64,000 nucleotides of DNA from CAYJAD01 sp964370675 (GCA_964370675.1 CAYJKC010000002.1:1-64000), one strand, 5' to 3'; shown: positions 53,354 through 62,942, numbered from the stretch's first letter. Notes: a model not told the origin generated them from the letters alone. Translations and numbers: made by a program.

Positions 53354-54562
53354 ATGTTATTGTATATTCACGTACCATTTTGTCGCACTAAATGTACTTA
53401 TTGCGCCTTTCACTCTGTGGGGGTAGGTAAGGGTGTTAATATTGTTCAGTATGAGCCGTTTTGTAATTATATTGATACATTATTTATGGAGTTAGCGGTT
53501 TGGAGTGATCGATTTAATGGAATGCCCATACAATCTATCTTTTTTGGAGGTGGTACACCAAGCCTATTGCCTACGCGCGTGGTTAAGCTTTTGCTTGAGC
53601 GCATTCATAAAAATTTTGCTGTGCAAGATGATGCAGAAATTACCTTGGAGGCAAATCCAGAGTCCTTGCGTTCAAAGCAGCAAATCCGTGGTTTTTTAAA
53701 TGCCGGCATCAATCGTCTTTCCATTGGTTTGCAAAGCTTAGATGATAGTTATTTACGCCAGCTTGGTCGCTCGCATAAGGTTAAGGATAGTCTTTATGCA
53801 GTGATGCAAGCGCGAGATATGGGCTTTAATAATATCAATGTGGATTTAATGTGGGCTTTGCCATCTCAAGGGGTTAGAAATTGGTTAAACACCTTGCGCG
53901 AAGTTACGCGTATGAAGCCTAATCATATTTCTACCTATGGGCTTACTTTAGAAAAGGGCACTGATCTTGAGCATGATTTTGCTGAAGGCAAAATTCAATT
54001 ACCAACTGAGCGTGATCAATCAGTTATGTTCTTAGAAGGAGCAGCCATTTTAGAAGAACAAGGTTATTTACATTATGAAATATCAAATTTTGCACGTATG
54101 GGCTTTCAATGTAAGCATAATTTAGGTTATTGGGAAGGCAGTGATTACCTAGGTCTTGGGCCTTCGGCTACTTCTACCATACAGGGTAGGCGTTGGACTA
54201 ACCCTTTAAGCCAAAGCTTGTGGGCTGATAAAATTTCTAAGGATAGTCTTGATGATGAATTTATTCAACTAAGCTCTACTGAGCGTGTGCTTGAGCTTAT
54301 TATGCTGCGCTTACGAACTGCGCGCGGTCTAAGAGTAAGAGCATATAAAGCTTTAACTGGGCGAGATTTCTTGGGGGATCATAAAAAACTTATTCAAGCT
54401 TTGCATGAAAATGGGCTTATTCGTATACGCGATGGATATTTGCGTTTAACGCGCAGTGGCATGCTTGTATCAAACAGTATTTTATCTAATATCTTCTCAC
54501 AAACTGAAGCTATCTTAAATACTCCATTGCCAAAAAATGCAGAGCATGAAGAAATTGAATAG
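53354..54562 (+). CDS. hemW: HemW-like radical SAM heme chaperone
   Basis: The 402-residue protein has the radical-SAM cluster motif in 'FCRTKCTYCAFHS', SAM-binding 'FGGGTPSLLP', 'LEANPESL', and a HemW-specific 'HNLGYWEG' motif. HemW binds haem and inserts it into haem proteins; the family is often misnamed coproporphyrinogen III oxidase (HemN). The start at ATG 53354 follows AAGTGGG; an earlier in-frame ATG (53330) lacks a ribosome site. A terminator follows. Sulfate reducers are rich in haem enzymes, which fits. Confidence 0.93.
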   Translation: MLLYIHVPFCRTKCTYCAFHSVGVGKGVNIVQYEPFCNYIDTLFMELAVWSDRFNGMPIQSIFFGGGTPSLLPTRVVKLLLERIHKNFAVQDDAEITLEANPESLRSKQQIRGFLNAGINRLSIGLQSLDDSYLRQLGRSHKVKDSLYAVMQARDMGFNNINVDLMWALPSQGVRNWLNTLREVTRMKPNHISTYGLTLEKGTDLEHDFAEGKIQLPTERDQSVMFLEGAAILEEQGYLHYEISNFARMGFQCKHNLGYWEGSDYLGLGPSATSTIQGRRWTNPLSQSLWADKISKDSLDDEFIQLSSTERVLELIMLRLRTARGLRVRAYKALTGRDFLGDHKKLIQALHENGLIRIRDGYLRLTRSGMLVSNSILSNIFSQTEAILNTPLPKNAEHEEIE

Positions 54563-54574
54563 GTATTTAAAAAA

Positions 54575-54604
54575 GTAAAACATTCAAAAAAATGAATGTT
54601 TTAC
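54575..54604. terminator. Bidirectional terminator between hemW and flgE
   Basis: GTAAAACATTC (54575-54585) pairs perfectly with GAATGTTTTAC (54594-54604) over an eight-base loop. It lies between two convergent genes. The runs of A and T are within the stem and loop; it can stop both transcripts. Confidence 0.75.
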
Positions 54605-54623
54605 AGTCGCTGAATTTAGGTCT

Positions 54624-56090
54624 TTACGTTCGCTTTAACTCCATGGCTTTTTGCAACATTAAGTCTGCTGTGGTTACGGACTTACTATTAGCTTGGAAAC
54701 CGCGTTGAGTGATAATCATATTAACCATTTCTCGTGCCATATCTACATTAGACATTTCCAGCATATTGGCTTGAATAGTTCCATAATTTTCTGTACCGGC
54801 CACACCTAGTGTCATTGTTCCAGCTTCTGGAGTGGCAGAGAAGAAGTTTCCTCCCTCACGGCGCAAACCATCTTCACTGGTAAATCTAGCAAGAGGAATT
54901 TGGAATAGATCCTTGGTTTGTCCATTGGTGAATGAACCCACAATGCGACCATCGTCTGTAATGTCTAGGTATGATAAAGTTCCCTCACCATAGCCGTCTT
55001 GATTATTTTGTAGTAAAGTATTGGAACCACCATATGCTGTGCTGGCTTGAGCAGCTAGTAGTGGAGATGCTCCCATACTTGGTAAAAGTGTGCCATCTAT
55101 GCCCACGTCTGCAGCACTGGCTGGAGCATTTTCCCAATCACCTTGAGCTGTTATGCCAAGATTTAAGTTAATAGTTTGCCCATTATAGGTCAGTTGAGGT
55201 GTTCCTTCTGATAATGTTGCCGGCACCCAAGTGCTTAAATCTTGAGTAGTTGTAGGGTCGGTTGGAGTAAATGCCGACATATCAACGAGTTGTCCACTAG
55301 AATCAAATGTTAATGTGCCAGTCATTAGAGCTTCATTGCTATCATTGGCAGTGATCAAAAATTCCATAACATTATTAGGTGTTGTTTCTGATGTGCCGTC
55401 AAAGCGTATGGTAAGCTCTTGTTGCTCACCAGCGGAGTCATATATTCTTAAGGTTTGAGAATAGCTTGAACTTACAGTGGGATTTGTGGCAGAAGGGTCA
55501 TAGTTTTGCGCCATACTAAAATATGGATCTGTAGTACTGGTGGCTAAATCTGATATACTACCAAGATTGAAGCCTAAATCTACTTGTGTAGTAGCACTGC
55601 CAGGCACAGTTGCAAAGGGGTCAATTTGTATGGATCCAAGGGCACCTTGTGTACCATCGTCATTAAGCAGATAACCATTTAATAACTCTCCACCCGGTAA
55701 GGTTAAAAAGCCTTCTTCATCAAAGCGGAAATTTCCAGCACGTGTATATAGAGTTTCACCGTCTAAACCGGTAACTTGAAAAAATCCTTTTCCACCAATG
55801 GCAAGGTCAGTTAATTCTATACCGGTTTCAAATCCACCTTGGGTGAAGGAGGTGCGTATGGCATCAATTTGAACACCCATACCCACTTGGCCCATGGCCA
55901 CAATGGAATCGTCTGCAGTATTCCATGACTCACCAATATTTCCCTGACTTTGATACATAAGATCAGAGAAGGTAACCATTTGCTGTTTAAAGCCCACCGT
56001 ACTAACATTAGCAAGGTTGTTGCTAACTACATTTAAGCCATTGCTAAGGGCTTTCATGCCGGTGGCACCTACGTATAGGGCACTATTCAT
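54624..56090 (-). CDS. flgE: Flagellar hook protein FlgE
   Basis: The 488-residue protein has the N-terminal rod/hook motif 'GMKALSNGLNVVSNNLANVS' with 'TVGFKQQ', the internal 'GTLSYLDITDDGRIVGSFTN' surface, and the C-terminal 'QRGFQANSKSVTTADLMLQK' coiled region. FlgE subunits form the hook joining the motor and filament. The start ATG 56090 follows AGGAG; an upstream ATG is out of reach of any ribosome site. No other flagellar gene is adjacent, and a PilZ protein is at 38.3 kb, so the organism is probably motile. Confidence 0.94.
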   Translation of the reverse strand: MNSALYVGATGMKALSNGLNVVSNNLANVSTVGFKQQMVTFSDLMYQSQGNIGESWNTADDSIVAMGQVGMGVQIDAIRTSFTQGGFETGIELTDLAIGGKGFFQVTGLDGETLYTRAGNFRFDEEGFLTLPGGELLNGYLLNDDGTQGALGSIQIDPFATVPGSATTQVDLGFNLGSISDLATSTTDPYFSMAQNYDPSATNPTVSSSYSQTLRIYDSAGEQQELTIRFDGTSETTPNNVMEFLITANDSNEALMTGTLTFDSSGQLVDMSAFTPTDPTTTQDLSTWVPATLSEGTPQLTYNGQTINLNLGITAQGDWENAPASAADVGIDGTLLPSMGASPLLAAQASTAYGGSNTLLQNNQDGYGEGTLSYLDITDDGRIVGSFTNGQTKDLFQIPLARFTSEDGLRREGGNFFSATPEAGTMTLGVAGTENYGTIQANMLEMSNVDMAREMVNMIITQRGFQANSKSVTTADLMLQKAMELKRT

Positions 56091-56433
56091 AACCACTCCT
56101 TGTAGTTTGAAGTTGAGCATTAATATGCCCAATTAAACTAGGCGGCAATTTTTTCCGCTTCTGGAACTACACAAAGACAAAAGCATTTTTTGTGCCAAGT
56201 TGCTCATAGGAAATTTTAACCATGGGCTTTTTCATTAAAGCAAAGCAATCCTCACAGTAAGCTAATTTCAAATTTATTTACAAAAAATTTTAGCCACCTT
56301 ACGCATAGACATATATTAAATTCTGTGAAAGCAACTCCTACAGTTACTTTTTGGGTCTTGCATTTTTAGGTGTTTTTGTATACAATTTCACTTGGTTTAA
56401 TTTTTCAATACTTTAACTGTGTAAGGATTTGAT
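56091..56433. other. Divergent promoter region between flgE and TAXI transporter
   Basis: The gap carries an AT-rich segment and the operator-promoter candidate at 56376-56403 on the plus side. Upstream sequence for flgE (minus) shows no clear sigma-28 or sigma-54 site by eye. No gene is supported. Confidence 0.5.
56376..56403 (+). promoter_or_regulatory. Promoter with GntR-like palindrome over the -35 box
   Basis: TTGTATACAA (56376-56385) is a perfect palindrome of the kind bound by GntR/FadR-family regulators. TTGTAT (56376-56381) could be a -35 box with TAATTT (56398-56403) as -10 at 16-bp spacing. The site lies 30-58 bp before the TAXI gene start, so a bound repressor would block transcription. 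Confidence 0.5.
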
Positions 56434-57426
56434 ATGAAACGTTATTTATTATGTTTTGGACTATTTATGGCAAGCTTTGTGCTTTGGACAGCACAACCCA
56501 CACATGCCGCGGAGGCAAAAGACCCTGACCATTTACGCTTTATGGCTGGCCCTCCTGGGGGTAACTGGTTTGCGCTTGGTACAGCACTTTCTGAAATGTG
56601 GACTAAAAATGTGGTGCAAACTACCAATAGCACTGGCGGTGGAGTTTCAAATATTATTAACTCCAATAACCGGAAAGGTGATTTAGGCTTTACTGTAACT
56701 TCATTTATTGGTGCTGCTATTGGCGGAGCAGAAGATTTTAAAGGTAAAAAAATTGATAATGCTGTAGTTTTTGCCAACCTATATACCCAAGTGGCTTACT
56801 TCATTATTCGTGAAGACTTTGCCAAAAAGCATGGTATTAACACTGTGGGCGATTTATTTACTAAAAAAACTCCCGTGCGCTTTGCTACATTAAAGCCCGG
56901 AACTTCTTCAGAATTCTTAGTAAAAGTATTATTTGCCAATGGCTATGACACAAACTACACCAAGCTTAAAAATAATAATGCTTGGACTGTGCAATATGCT
57001 TCTTATGAAGGTGGAGCTGACCTTTTGGCTGACGACCATATAGATGTTTTTGCATTCTCTGTAGGGCAGGTGGCATCTATTGTTATGAACATTGAAAGTC
57101 GTGTGCCTGTGCGCATTCTTGGTGTTGAACAAGAAGCCCTTGATGCTGTAACCAAGGCTTATGGCACTAAGTCGCATACTATTAAGCCTGGCACTTATAA
57201 AAGTGTAACTAGCCCAGTGACCACCATTGGCGACTACACAAGTATTGTTATTCGTAAAGATTTGCCCGAAGAATTTGTTTATAAGCTAAGCAAGGCCATG
57301 TGGGAAAATAAGCAAAACTTAACCAATGCTGTTAAAGATATACAAGAATTATCACCCCAAACTGCCATACCAGTAGGTGTGCCAGCACATCCTGGTTCTG
57401 TTAAGTTTTGGAATAGTGTAAAGTAA
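56434..57426 (+). CDS. TAXI-family TRAP transporter solute-binding protein
   Basis: The 330-residue protein has a signal peptide (about 1-25, 'SFVLWTAQPTHAAEA'). It also has TAXI-family features: 'LRFMAGPPGGNWFALGTAL', 'TGGGVSNIINSNN', 'LKPGTSSEFLVKVL'. TAXI proteins bind carboxylates such as glutamate, glutarate or other organic acids in the periplasm. The gene is 71 bp ahead of a fused permease, forming one importer. Substrate is unknown. Confidence 0.94.
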   Translation: MKRYLLCFGLFMASFVLWTAQPTHAAEAKDPDHLRFMAGPPGGNWFALGTALSEMWTKNVVQTTNSTGGGVSNIINSNNRKGDLGFTVTSFIGAAIGGAEDFKGKKIDNAVVFANLYTQVAYFIIREDFAKKHGINTVGDLFTKKTPVRFATLKPGTSSEFLVKVLFANGYDTNYTKLKNNNAWTVQYASYEGGADLLADDHIDVFAFSVGQVASIVMNIESRVPVRILGVEQEALDAVTKAYGTKSHTIKPGTYKSVTSPVTTIGDYTSIVIRKDLPEEFVYKLSKAMWENKQNLTNAVKDIQELSPQTAIPVGVPAHPGSVKFWNSVK

Positions 57427-57496
57427 TTGTGCTTAATTATATTGTGTGTGGGGTGTTAAAGCCTCACGCACAATTTTTTTATCAAGTGAGTTGTGT

Positions 57497-59365
57497 ATGA
57501 GAGTTTTGACAGGTTGGCAGCAAAAATTATTATATGCCTATATTGTAGGTATAGGTGTTTTTCATCTATTTACTGCCTTTTATGGTAGTTATGAGGCATA
57601 TTTACAACGCACCATTCACCTCATGCTTATTTTACCGCTTACTTATTTTCTTTTTCCCATAAATAGTAAAGCACCTAAGGATAACATTCCTTGGTATGAT
57701 TGGATTTTGGGGCTAATTGCAGCAGGTCCTGGTCTTTATGGAGTGCTTAATTATGATGCTATTGTTAATCGTATTCAACAAGTAGATCCTCTTACCGATG
57801 CGCAATTTTATTGTGGAGCATTGCTTGTATTTATGTTGCTTGAAGGCTCAAGACGGGTTGTAGGTTTGCCGCTTTCTATTATAGCTGCACTATTTGCAGC
57901 CTATATGCACTTTGGTTATTCTCTTCCTGGTATTTTGCAAGGTTTATCCTTATCCTACCCCGAAATTGTAGAGCAACTTTATTTAACCGATGAAGGCATT
58001 TTTTCTATGCCGCTTGGGGTTTCTGCCACCTTTGTAATAGTGTTTTTAATTTTTGGTGGTTTTTTAGAAAAAAGCGGAGCCGGTGATTATTTTATGGACT
58101 TAGCGCGCGCCCTTATGGGAACAAAACCTGGCGGACCAGCGCAAATTGCTGTGGTGAGTTCATGTTTGTTTGGCTCCATTAGTGGTTCTGCTGTGGCTAA
58201 CGTTTATGGCACAGGGTCATTTACTATACCTCTTATGAAGCGCATAGGTTATAGTCCAACCTTTGCCGGAGCTGTGGAGGCTGCGGCTAGTACCGGAGGC
58301 CAAATTATGCCACCAGTTATGGGTGCTGGTGCCTTTCTTATGGCAGCCTTTTTAGGTGTGCAATTTAAAGAAATCATGATTGGCGCAATTTTACCAGCAC
58401 TCATGTATTATGGAGCTTTATTATTAATGGTGCGCTTAACAGCACTGCGCAACGGTATGCAAGGGCTAAGTCCTGAAGAATTACCAAAACTTAAAGAATC
58501 TCTTAAACATATATATTTATTGCTCCCCATTGTGGGCGTTGTATACATGCTACTTGATGGTGCTTCGCCCATGAAGGCAGGTATTGTGGGCATTGTTCTT
58601 TGTTGGTTAGTGTCTCTACCTGACCCCAAAAGACGCATGGGACCACGCAAAATTATTGATGCCATTTATGAAGGCACTAAGGGCATTCCTCTTGTTTGTG
58701 TGGCTTGTGCCTCAGCAGGTATTGTGCTTGGTGCGGTGGCTTTAACAGGCATTGGTGGCAAACTAGTGGGCTTTGTTATTGCCCTTGCTGGAGATGTTCC
58801 ATTTTTGGCATTGGTTTTAATTATGTTGGTATCCTTGGTTCTTGGTATGGGGCTTCCCACCACTGGTGCATATATTTTAGCTTCGGCATTGGGCTCACCT
58901 GTGCTTATTAAGCTAGGTTTTGCACCCCTTGCAGCACATATGTTTGTTTTTTATTATGCCATTATCTCAAACATTACCCCACCTGTGGCTTTGGCAGCCT
59001 ATGCCGCAAGCTCTGTGGCTGGTGCTCCACCCAATCGCACCGGTTTTCAAGCCATGAAGCTTGGAAGTATTGCCTTTTTAGTGCCATTTGCCTTTTGCTA
59101 TGATCCTGGCTTACTAATGCTAGGAGATACTAGTGCCAACTCCTTAGCTGTAGTTAGTGGTATTATGGGAGTGATGGCCCTTGGTGCATTTTGGGTAGGT
59201 TATGCCTATGACAATTTAAATCTTATATATCGTGTGGCACTTGCTGTGGGTGGTATTATTGTTTTTGCACCGCAATTACCATTGGTTATTGCTGGTAGTA
59301 TTACTATTTTAGGAGTCTGGGCTCTCTCATGGATGCGCGTGCATAAAAAGGCAGTTGCTCCTTAA
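57497..59365 (+). CDS. Fused TRAP transporter permease (DctQM-type)
   Basis: The 622-residue membrane protein has an N-terminal four-helix DctQ-like part (about 15-170) and a DctM-like large subunit with about twelve helices. Conserved TRAP sequences are 'GSISGSAVANVYGTGSFTIP', 'EAAASTGGQIMPPVMGAGAF' and 'GLPTTGAYILASALGSPVLI'. Fusion of the two subunits is standard for the TAXI group. The start at ATG 57497 follows AGTGAG; the upstream GTG at 57446 lacks such a site. It uses a sodium or proton gradient rather than ATP. Confidence 0.94.
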   Translation: MRVLTGWQQKLLYAYIVGIGVFHLFTAFYGSYEAYLQRTIHLMLILPLTYFLFPINSKAPKDNIPWYDWILGLIAAGPGLYGVLNYDAIVNRIQQVDPLTDAQFYCGALLVFMLLEGSRRVVGLPLSIIAALFAAYMHFGYSLPGILQGLSLSYPEIVEQLYLTDEGIFSMPLGVSATFVIVFLIFGGFLEKSGAGDYFMDLARALMGTKPGGPAQIAVVSSCLFGSISGSAVANVYGTGSFTIPLMKRIGYSPTFAGAVEAAASTGGQIMPPVMGAGAFLMAAFLGVQFKEIMIGAILPALMYYGALLLMVRLTALRNGMQGLSPEELPKLKESLKHIYLLLPIVGVVYMLLDGASPMKAGIVGIVLCWLVSLPDPKRRMGPRKIIDAIYEGTKGIPLVCVACASAGIVLGAVALTGIGGKLVGFVIALAGDVPFLALVLIMLVSLVLGMGLPTTGAYILASALGSPVLIKLGFAPLAAHMFVFYYAIISNITPPVALAAYAASSVAGAPPNRTGFQAMKLGSIAFLVPFAFCYDPGLLMLGDTSANSLAVVSGIMGVMALGAFWVGYAYDNLNLIYRVALAVGGIIVFAPQLPLVIAGSITILGVWALSWMRVHKKAVAP

Positions 59366-59394
59366 AAGCATTTTAGCTGATACTAGGAGAAAAC

Positions 59395-59913
59395 CTAGCG
59401 AGTAACTAAGAGCTTATTAAAGCGGCGCATAGTTAAGTGACAAATAGCCACGGCTAGAGCATCGCTAGTGTCAGCTATCCACGAAGTCTTGGTGTTTGGA
59501 GTTTTGGTATTTAAAAGCCTGCCAACCATATAGGCAACTTGAGTTTTATCAGCTCGACCAGTGCCCACCAAGGATTTTTTTACCAAGGTGGGCTCATAAT
59601 CAAAAACACATAATTCATGTTGCGCACAAGCTGCCACAGCAACACCGCGAGCTTGCCCAAGTTTTAAGGCTGTCATGGCATTTTTAGCCGTAAACACTTG
59701 TTCAATGGCAGCTTCGTGTGGTTTATGAGTACTAATAATTTCTGCTAATTGCACATATATACTTGCTAAACGCTCTGCAAAAGGGGTTTTGGCAGAAGTT
59801 GCAGTGCGAATGGCACCACAATCAATAAGGCGCAAAACTCCAGAAACTTCTTCTACAATGCCCCATCCTGTAATGCGTGAACCAGGGTCAATGCCAATTA
59901 CAGATATGGACAT
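59395..59913 (-). CDS. ruvC: Holliday junction resolvase RuvC
   Basis: RuvC cuts Holliday junctions in recombination repair. The 172-residue protein has the catalytic acidic residues in 'GIDPGSRITGWG', 'AAIEQVFTAKN' and 'DTSDALAVAICH'. Length is standard. It lies 2 bp after yebC on the same strand; ruvA and ruvB often follow in other genomes but are not here. It is convergent with the TRAP permease, with only 29 bp between stops. Confidence 0.96.
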   Translation of the reverse strand: MSISVIGIDPGSRITGWGIVEEVSGVLRLIDCGAIRTATSAKTPFAERLASIYVQLAEIISTHKPHEAAIEQVFTAKNAMTALKLGQARGVAVAACAQHELCVFDYEPTLVKKSLVGTGRADKTQVAYMVGRLLNTKTPNTKTSWIADTSDALAVAICHLTMRRFNKLLVTR

Positions 59914-59915
59914 AA

Positions 59916-60659
59916 TTATTCCATTTCCGCCATTAATTCCTCAGGTAAGTCAAAGTTAGCATACACATTTTGTATATCGTCATTATCATCCAAGGCATCC
60001 ATTAAGCGTAAAACCTTACGCCCTGTATCAGCGTCAAGTTCCACACTATTTTGTGGAATCATGGCAAGTTCAGCTGATATCATCGCCACATTATTAGCTT
60101 CTAAATTATCTCGCACGGTAGTAAAGTCACTCATGGCTGTATGTATGGTCCAAGTATCACCATCATCCACCACATCTTCAGCGCCGGCTTCTAAAGCAAC
60201 TTCCATCATGCCGTCTTCATCATAAAGAGTTTTCTCAATGCTAATTATGCCTTTGCGGCTAAACATCCATGCAACACAGCCAGTTTCACCCATGGAGCCG
60301 CCATGCTTGGTTAAAAGATGGCGCACTTCAGCCACGGTGCGATTTTTATTATCGGTGGCAGTTTCCACAATAACAGCCACACCACCTGGTGCATAACCTT
60401 CATAGGTCATTTCAAAAAGGTCACCACCAGCATCTTCACCAGTGCCTTTACGAATAGCAGCTTCAATTTTGTCCTTGGGTAGGTTCACAGCCTTAGCGGC
60501 TGCAATGGCAGCTCTTAAGCGAGAATTGCCGCTAGGATCACCTCCGCCTTTGGCTGCAATAATAATTTCTTTAGCTGCCTTGGTAAACATCTTACCACGT
60601 TTGGCATCTTGACGACCTTTACGATGTTGAATATTTGCCCACTTACTATGTCCTGCCAT
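59916..60659 (-). CDS. yebC: YebC/PmpR family transcriptional regulator or translation factor
   Basis: The 247-residue protein begins 'MAGHSKWANIQHRKGRQDAK', the family hallmark, and contains 'NLPKDKIEAAIRKGTG' and 'EGYAPGGVAVIVE'. YebC proteins were described as DNA-binding regulators; recent work ties YebC to translation of difficult proline stretches. It is adjacent to ruvC, an order seen in many bacteria. Identification as the family is secure, function is debated. Confidence 0.94.
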   Translation of the reverse strand: MAGHSKWANIQHRKGRQDAKRGKMFTKAAKEIIIAAKGGGDPSGNSRLRAAIAAAKAVNLPKDKIEAAIRKGTGEDAGGDLFEMTYEGYAPGGVAVIVETATDNKNRTVAEVRHLLTKHGGSMGETGCVAWMFSRKGIISIEKTLYDEDGMMEVALEAGAEDVVDDGDTWTIHTAMSDFTTVRDNLEANNVAMISAELAMIPQNSVELDADTGRKVLRLMDALDDNDDIQNVYANFDLPEELMAEME

Positions 60660-60709
60660 AACTACTCCTAATCTATTAATTTATAGTATGTTTTAAAACT
60701 AAATATTAC

Positions 60710-61303
60710 CTAATTACCTTTAAACCCTGTGCCTACAAAAAATGTTTCTTTACTTTCTTGGCGTGAGCTTTGAGGTTTAAACGATTTTACTTTAATAAAT
60801 TGTTTACGCATGGGTTGTAAAAGCTCTTGAATATCTGGACCCATAAAAATTTTTACCACAAAACTGCCCCCTGGTTTAAGGTATAAGCTTGCCACTTCTA
60901 GGGCTTCCATGCATAATTCTAGCGAACGAGTTTGATCAGTAAATTTTGTACCGGTGGTGCGCGGAGCCATGTCACTTATAACCACATCAAAGGGACCAAG
61001 CTCTTTAAGCTTGTCTTCAAATTCTGGGGAGCGATTAAAAATATCTTCTTGCATAAAAAGAATATTTGGCGGAAATGCCGTAGGACTTTCTTGTATGTCA
61101 CAAGCAAGTACAAAGCCTTGCTCGCCAACCTTTTCTGCTGCTCCTAATGACCATGACCCCGGTGTTGCTCCAAGGTCAAGTACACGCATGCCTTTGCGAA
61201 AAAGCTTGAATTTATTGTCCAGTTCCTTCAATTTATAAACTGAGCGCGCCGGATAATTTTGTTGCTTGGCTTTTTGAAAATAGTAGTCGCGGTATTGCTT
61301 CAT
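60710..61303 (-). CDS. rlmE: 23S rRNA 2'-O-ribose methyltransferase RlmE (RrmJ/FtsJ)
   Basis: RlmE methylates U2552 in 23S rRNA. The 197-residue protein starts at 61303 ('MKQYRDYYFQKAKQQNYPAR'), the natural N-terminus for this family. SAM-binding 'VLDLGATPGSWSLGAAEKVG', 'ISDMAPRTTG' and the catalytic Lys in 'GGSFVVKIF' are present. No Shine-Dalgarno sequence is visible; the sequence before ATG is T-rich, so it may be a leaderless or weakly translated message. It lies 50 bp before yebC on the same strand. Confidence 0.95.
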   Translation of the reverse strand: MKQYRDYYFQKAKQQNYPARSVYKLKELDNKFKLFRKGMRVLDLGATPGSWSLGAAEKVGEQGFVLACDIQESPTAFPPNILFMQEDIFNRSPEFEDKLKELGPFDVVISDMAPRTTGTKFTDQTRSLELCMEALEVASLYLKPGGSFVVKIFMGPDIQELLQPMRKQFIKVKSFKPQSSRQESKETFFVGTGFKGN

Positions 61304-61382
61304 AAAAAAAATATACAATAAAAGTATTATATAGCCAAGCCCTAGAAGTGGGCAGAACTTAAATTGAATTTGGTGGTAAAAA

Positions 61383-62942
61383 ATGCATAAAAATCGACCT
61401 ATTCGCATATGTCTTACCAATGAGCAAGGTAAAAAAATTACCCTAGCAAGTGGCAAGGATGCTTTTATGCGCCTTGATGGACCAAGGTTTGGACCAAGGG
61501 AGCATATTGTGCTTGGTCTTGGACCATTAATACATGAACAAGGTTTTAATGCCTCCTTACCTCATGCCGAATTTTTAAACACCGGTTGCAAAGTTTTTTA
61601 TTTGGAATGCCCAAATTTTATCCAAGCTTTAGCCAAGCAAGGTGTAGTGCAAGCAGTGCCAGAGCATTGGGAAAAAATATCTGCTACACAGCTTATGGAG
61701 CTTATAGCTGGTCGTGCCATTTGGTGGTATAAGCAAAATATACATCTTTTTGCAGATTTTTGGTCGCCCATTTTGGGGCAGGTGCAAGCTAAGCTTTTAG
61801 GCAGTCAGCAAAATGCGCAAGCGGTGACCAGTGTTTATGTGGCAGGTAATAAAGGTCAGCTTTTACATCAAGAAATTTGCAAGGCCTTTGCAGATGTGGG
61901 ATATGCTGTGCATGAAGGTAAGGATTTGCGTAATGTTTTAATGCTTGAGCAACTAAGCTTATTTTTTTCTGTAAACTTACGTGGACTGGATAGTGATGGC
62001 GTTGATTTTTCATTATTACAAGCATTAAATATTCCAGTAGCAATTTGGTTTGTGGATAATCCTTGGCACATTTTATCGGCTTTACGCTTGCCTTGGTGGA
62101 AGCAGGCAAAGCTTTTTGTAACCGATGCTTCATTTATACCAGACTTAAAAAAACATGGTGCAAAGCATGTTTATCATCTGCCCTTAGCCGCAGCTCAGCA
62201 TATGTGGCAACCAGAAAAAAGCGTAGATACCTTAAACATACGCCAAGCTATACAAGCAGTGCAAAGTGTCGAATGTATTTTTGTGGGTAGAGCGCAATTT
62301 CCTGAGCATGCAAGTTTTTTTGCTGCTGCCAAGATTGAGCAAAGCATTGTGGATGAAGCATTCAATAGGCTTGAAGAAGGAAAACAAGTAGATTTTCATT
62401 GGTGGCAAGAGCGGCTGGAGATTGAAACTTGGCCAGGATATGATGTACGCAAGATTGGTCTTGGCGCAGAAAAATGTGCTTGTGCACAACGTGTGTTATG
62501 GCTACGCGCTCTTTTAGCTTTGCAACCTATTATCTTTGGAGATAGTGTTTCTTGGCAAAAGTTTTTACCAGAAGCTAAACCCCATATTTTTTATGCCAAT
62601 CTTGATTATTATACCGAGCTTGCCGCCATATACCATGTGGCCCCTTGTGTACTTAATGTGACATCACTACTTTTACCAGCAGGGTTAACCCAAAGGCATT
62701 TTGATGTCTGGGCAGCAGGCGGATTTTTATTAACTAATTATACAGACGGGTTAAATATATTTCCAAAGCATTTAACTAAGGATATATGCGTAAATCAACC
62801 TAATGACATAGTAAAAATATTAAAAGGCTTAAATTCTACATCAAGAAAAGAAATAAGCCTAGCTTGGCAAGATCATATTAAGGCAAAACATAGCTATAAA
62901 GAGCGCGTGAGCTTTGTTTTGCAATGCATAGCTGATGTTTAA
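61383..62942 (+). CDS. CgeB-like glycosyltransferase family protein (DUF3880)
   Basis: The 519-residue protein has an N-terminal Rossmann-like region, then 'AIWFVDNPWHILSALRLPWW' and the C-terminal glycosyltransferase motif 'LTQRHFDVWAAGGFLLTNYT' with 'GLNIFPKHL'. This is the CgeB/DUF3880 arrangement, found in spore-coat and envelope or flagellar glycosylation proteins. The acceptor sugar or protein is unknown. It diverges from rlmE over 79 bp and overlaps the convergent M20 gene by four bases. A TGGTAAAA-type weak ribosome site precedes ATG. Confidence 0.8.
   Translation: MHKNRPIRICLTNEQGKKITLASGKDAFMRLDGPRFGPREHIVLGLGPLIHEQGFNASLPHAEFLNTGCKVFYLECPNFIQALAKQGVVQAVPEHWEKISATQLMELIAGRAIWWYKQNIHLFADFWSPILGQVQAKLLGSQQNAQAVTSVYVAGNKGQLLHQEICKAFADVGYAVHEGKDLRNVLMLEQLSLFFSVNLRGLDSDGVDFSLLQALNIPVAIWFVDNPWHILSALRLPWWKQAKLFVTDASFIPDLKKHGAKHVYHLPLAAAQHMWQPEKSVDTLNIRQAIQAVQSVECIFVGRAQFPEHASFFAAAKIEQSIVDEAFNRLEEGKQVDFHWWQERLEIETWPGYDVRKIGLGAEKCACAQRVLWLRALLALQPIIFGDSVSWQKFLPEAKPHIFYANLDYYTELAAIYHVAPCVLNVTSLLLPAGLTQRHFDVWAAGGFLLTNYTDGLNIFPKHLTKDICVNQPNDIVKILKGLNSTSRKEISLAWQDHIKAKHSYKERVSFVLQCIADV

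Noticed and set aside
59383..59398. CTAGG/CCTAG hairpin as a terminator between TRAP permease and ruvC
   Set aside because: The stem is only five bases and overlaps the ruvC stop; it is too weak to call.
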